Source of the DNA: Rhizobiaceae bacterium
GTDB taxonomy: Bacteria; Pseudomonadota; Alphaproteobacteria; Rhizobiales; Rhizobiaceae
Direction: 5' to 3'
DNA: 64,000 bases
NCBI GenBank assembly: GCA_019635695.1
Contig: JAHBYZ010000007.1
Location: forward strand, 1-64,000
The position numbers and the translations under genes were made by a program. The notes under the pieces were generated by a model. That model was not told the DNA's origin and made no database searches. It saw only the letters and a program-made list of their open reading frames with translations. Below, piece after piece: positions 63,830 to 64,000 of the stretch; within the stretch, counting starts at the first letter, position 1; the number at the start of each line of letters is the position of its first letter.

Positions 63830-64000
63830 TCAGCCCTCGCCGGCCTGCTTCTTGTTCGCCGCAGCCATGCTCTTGGCGTCCTGTCCGCCGAGGGCGTTGC
63901 CCGAGGTGAGATCGCTCTGCGCATGGGCGAAATGGTGCATGTGGTAGACCGCGTCCATCGCCGTGCGCTTGCCGCGCAGATCCTCCACATGGTTGATCGC
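63830..64000 (-). CDS. Partial enoyl-CoA hydratase/isomerase family protein (C-terminal end)
   Basis: Only the last 56 residues are inside the window; the gene continues beyond base 64000. The readable segment, AINHVEDLRGKRTAMDAV followed by YHMHHFAHAQSDL, matches the C-terminal helices of crotonases ('N...D..G...AL...F..HqLgH'). It lies six bases upstream of the acyl-CoA dehydrogenase gene in the same operon and would provide the hydration step of the beta-oxidation cycle. Confidence 0.7.
   Translation of the reverse strand, partial: AINHVEDLRGKRTAMDAVYHMHHFAHAQSDLTSGNALGGQDAKSMAAANKKQAGEG

Overview
The window is high-GC, densely packed DNA of the kind found in alphaproteobacteria, most likely a Hyphomicrobiales/Rhizobiales organism (Mesorhizobium/Phyllobacteriaceae-like). 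That assignment is an inference from gene content: three sugar-type ABC importers, a TRAP importer, many sugar-acid enzymes, a QuiC-type dehydroshikimate dehydratase, a BTLCP protease and a rhizobial-style PBP-activator lipoprotein. No rRNA, tRNA, IS element, integrase or CRISPR array was seen. Almost everything is catabolic and transport cargo arranged as regulator-divergent operons. Fourteen gene junctions share ATGA or TGATG start/stop overlaps.

Region A (152-13518): a minus-strand operon (12337 down to 2917) encodes an RbsC-type permease, a periplasmic sugar-binding protein, a second permease fused to a strictosidine-synthase-like beta-propeller, a free-standing propeller paralog, a two-domain RbsA-type ATPase, an acyl-CoA synthetase and a crotonase. 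A divergent AraC-family regulator (12574) sits upstream. Downstream lie a scar (a SnoaL-like N-terminus joined to a TctC C-terminus, still followed by its terminator) and a quiC gene. The combination of importer, propeller hydrolase, CoA ligase and hydratase next to quiC suggests import and breakdown of an ester or lactone, perhaps an aromatic one; this is the most unusual system in the window.

Region B (13528-21973): an oxidative sugar-acid module. Lactonase, RraA-like aldolase and IlvD/EDD dehydratase are on the minus strand. A TRAP transporter, an FCD-type GntR regulator and an aldehyde dehydrogenase are on the plus strand. A promoter with a perfect 14-bp palindrome lies in the divergent spacer.

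Region C (22069-25855): a PBP-activator-like lipoprotein and a transglutaminase-like cysteine protease flank an AT-rich spacer, followed by an MFS transporter.

Region D (25862-36781): GntR, SDR and a MalEFGK-type importer face an enolase-superfamily dehydratase with two proteins of unknown function. A crotonase, an alpha/beta hydrolase and a patatin-like phospholipase follow.

Region E (36785-46844): a MalEFGK-type importer, an uncharacterised 838-residue cytosolic protein, kduI and a GH105 hydrolase form one operon under a divergent LacI regulator. They fit uptake and processing of unsaturated uronate oligosaccharides.

Region F (46868-53268): a flavin-dependent monooxygenase, aldo-keto reductase and flavin reductase operon, divergent from a HutC-type GntR and a Gfo/Idh/MocA oxidoreductase; then psuK-psuG for pseudouridine breakdown.

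Region G (53332-64000): GST, SDRs, a SnoaL-like protein and an epimerase-like protein, then a CoA-ester beta-oxidation set (acyl-CoA ligase, two adjacent acyl-CoA dehydrogenases, thiolase, SDR, PaaY-like protein, crotonase cut by the window end) that resembles aromatic or steroid side-chain degradation clusters.
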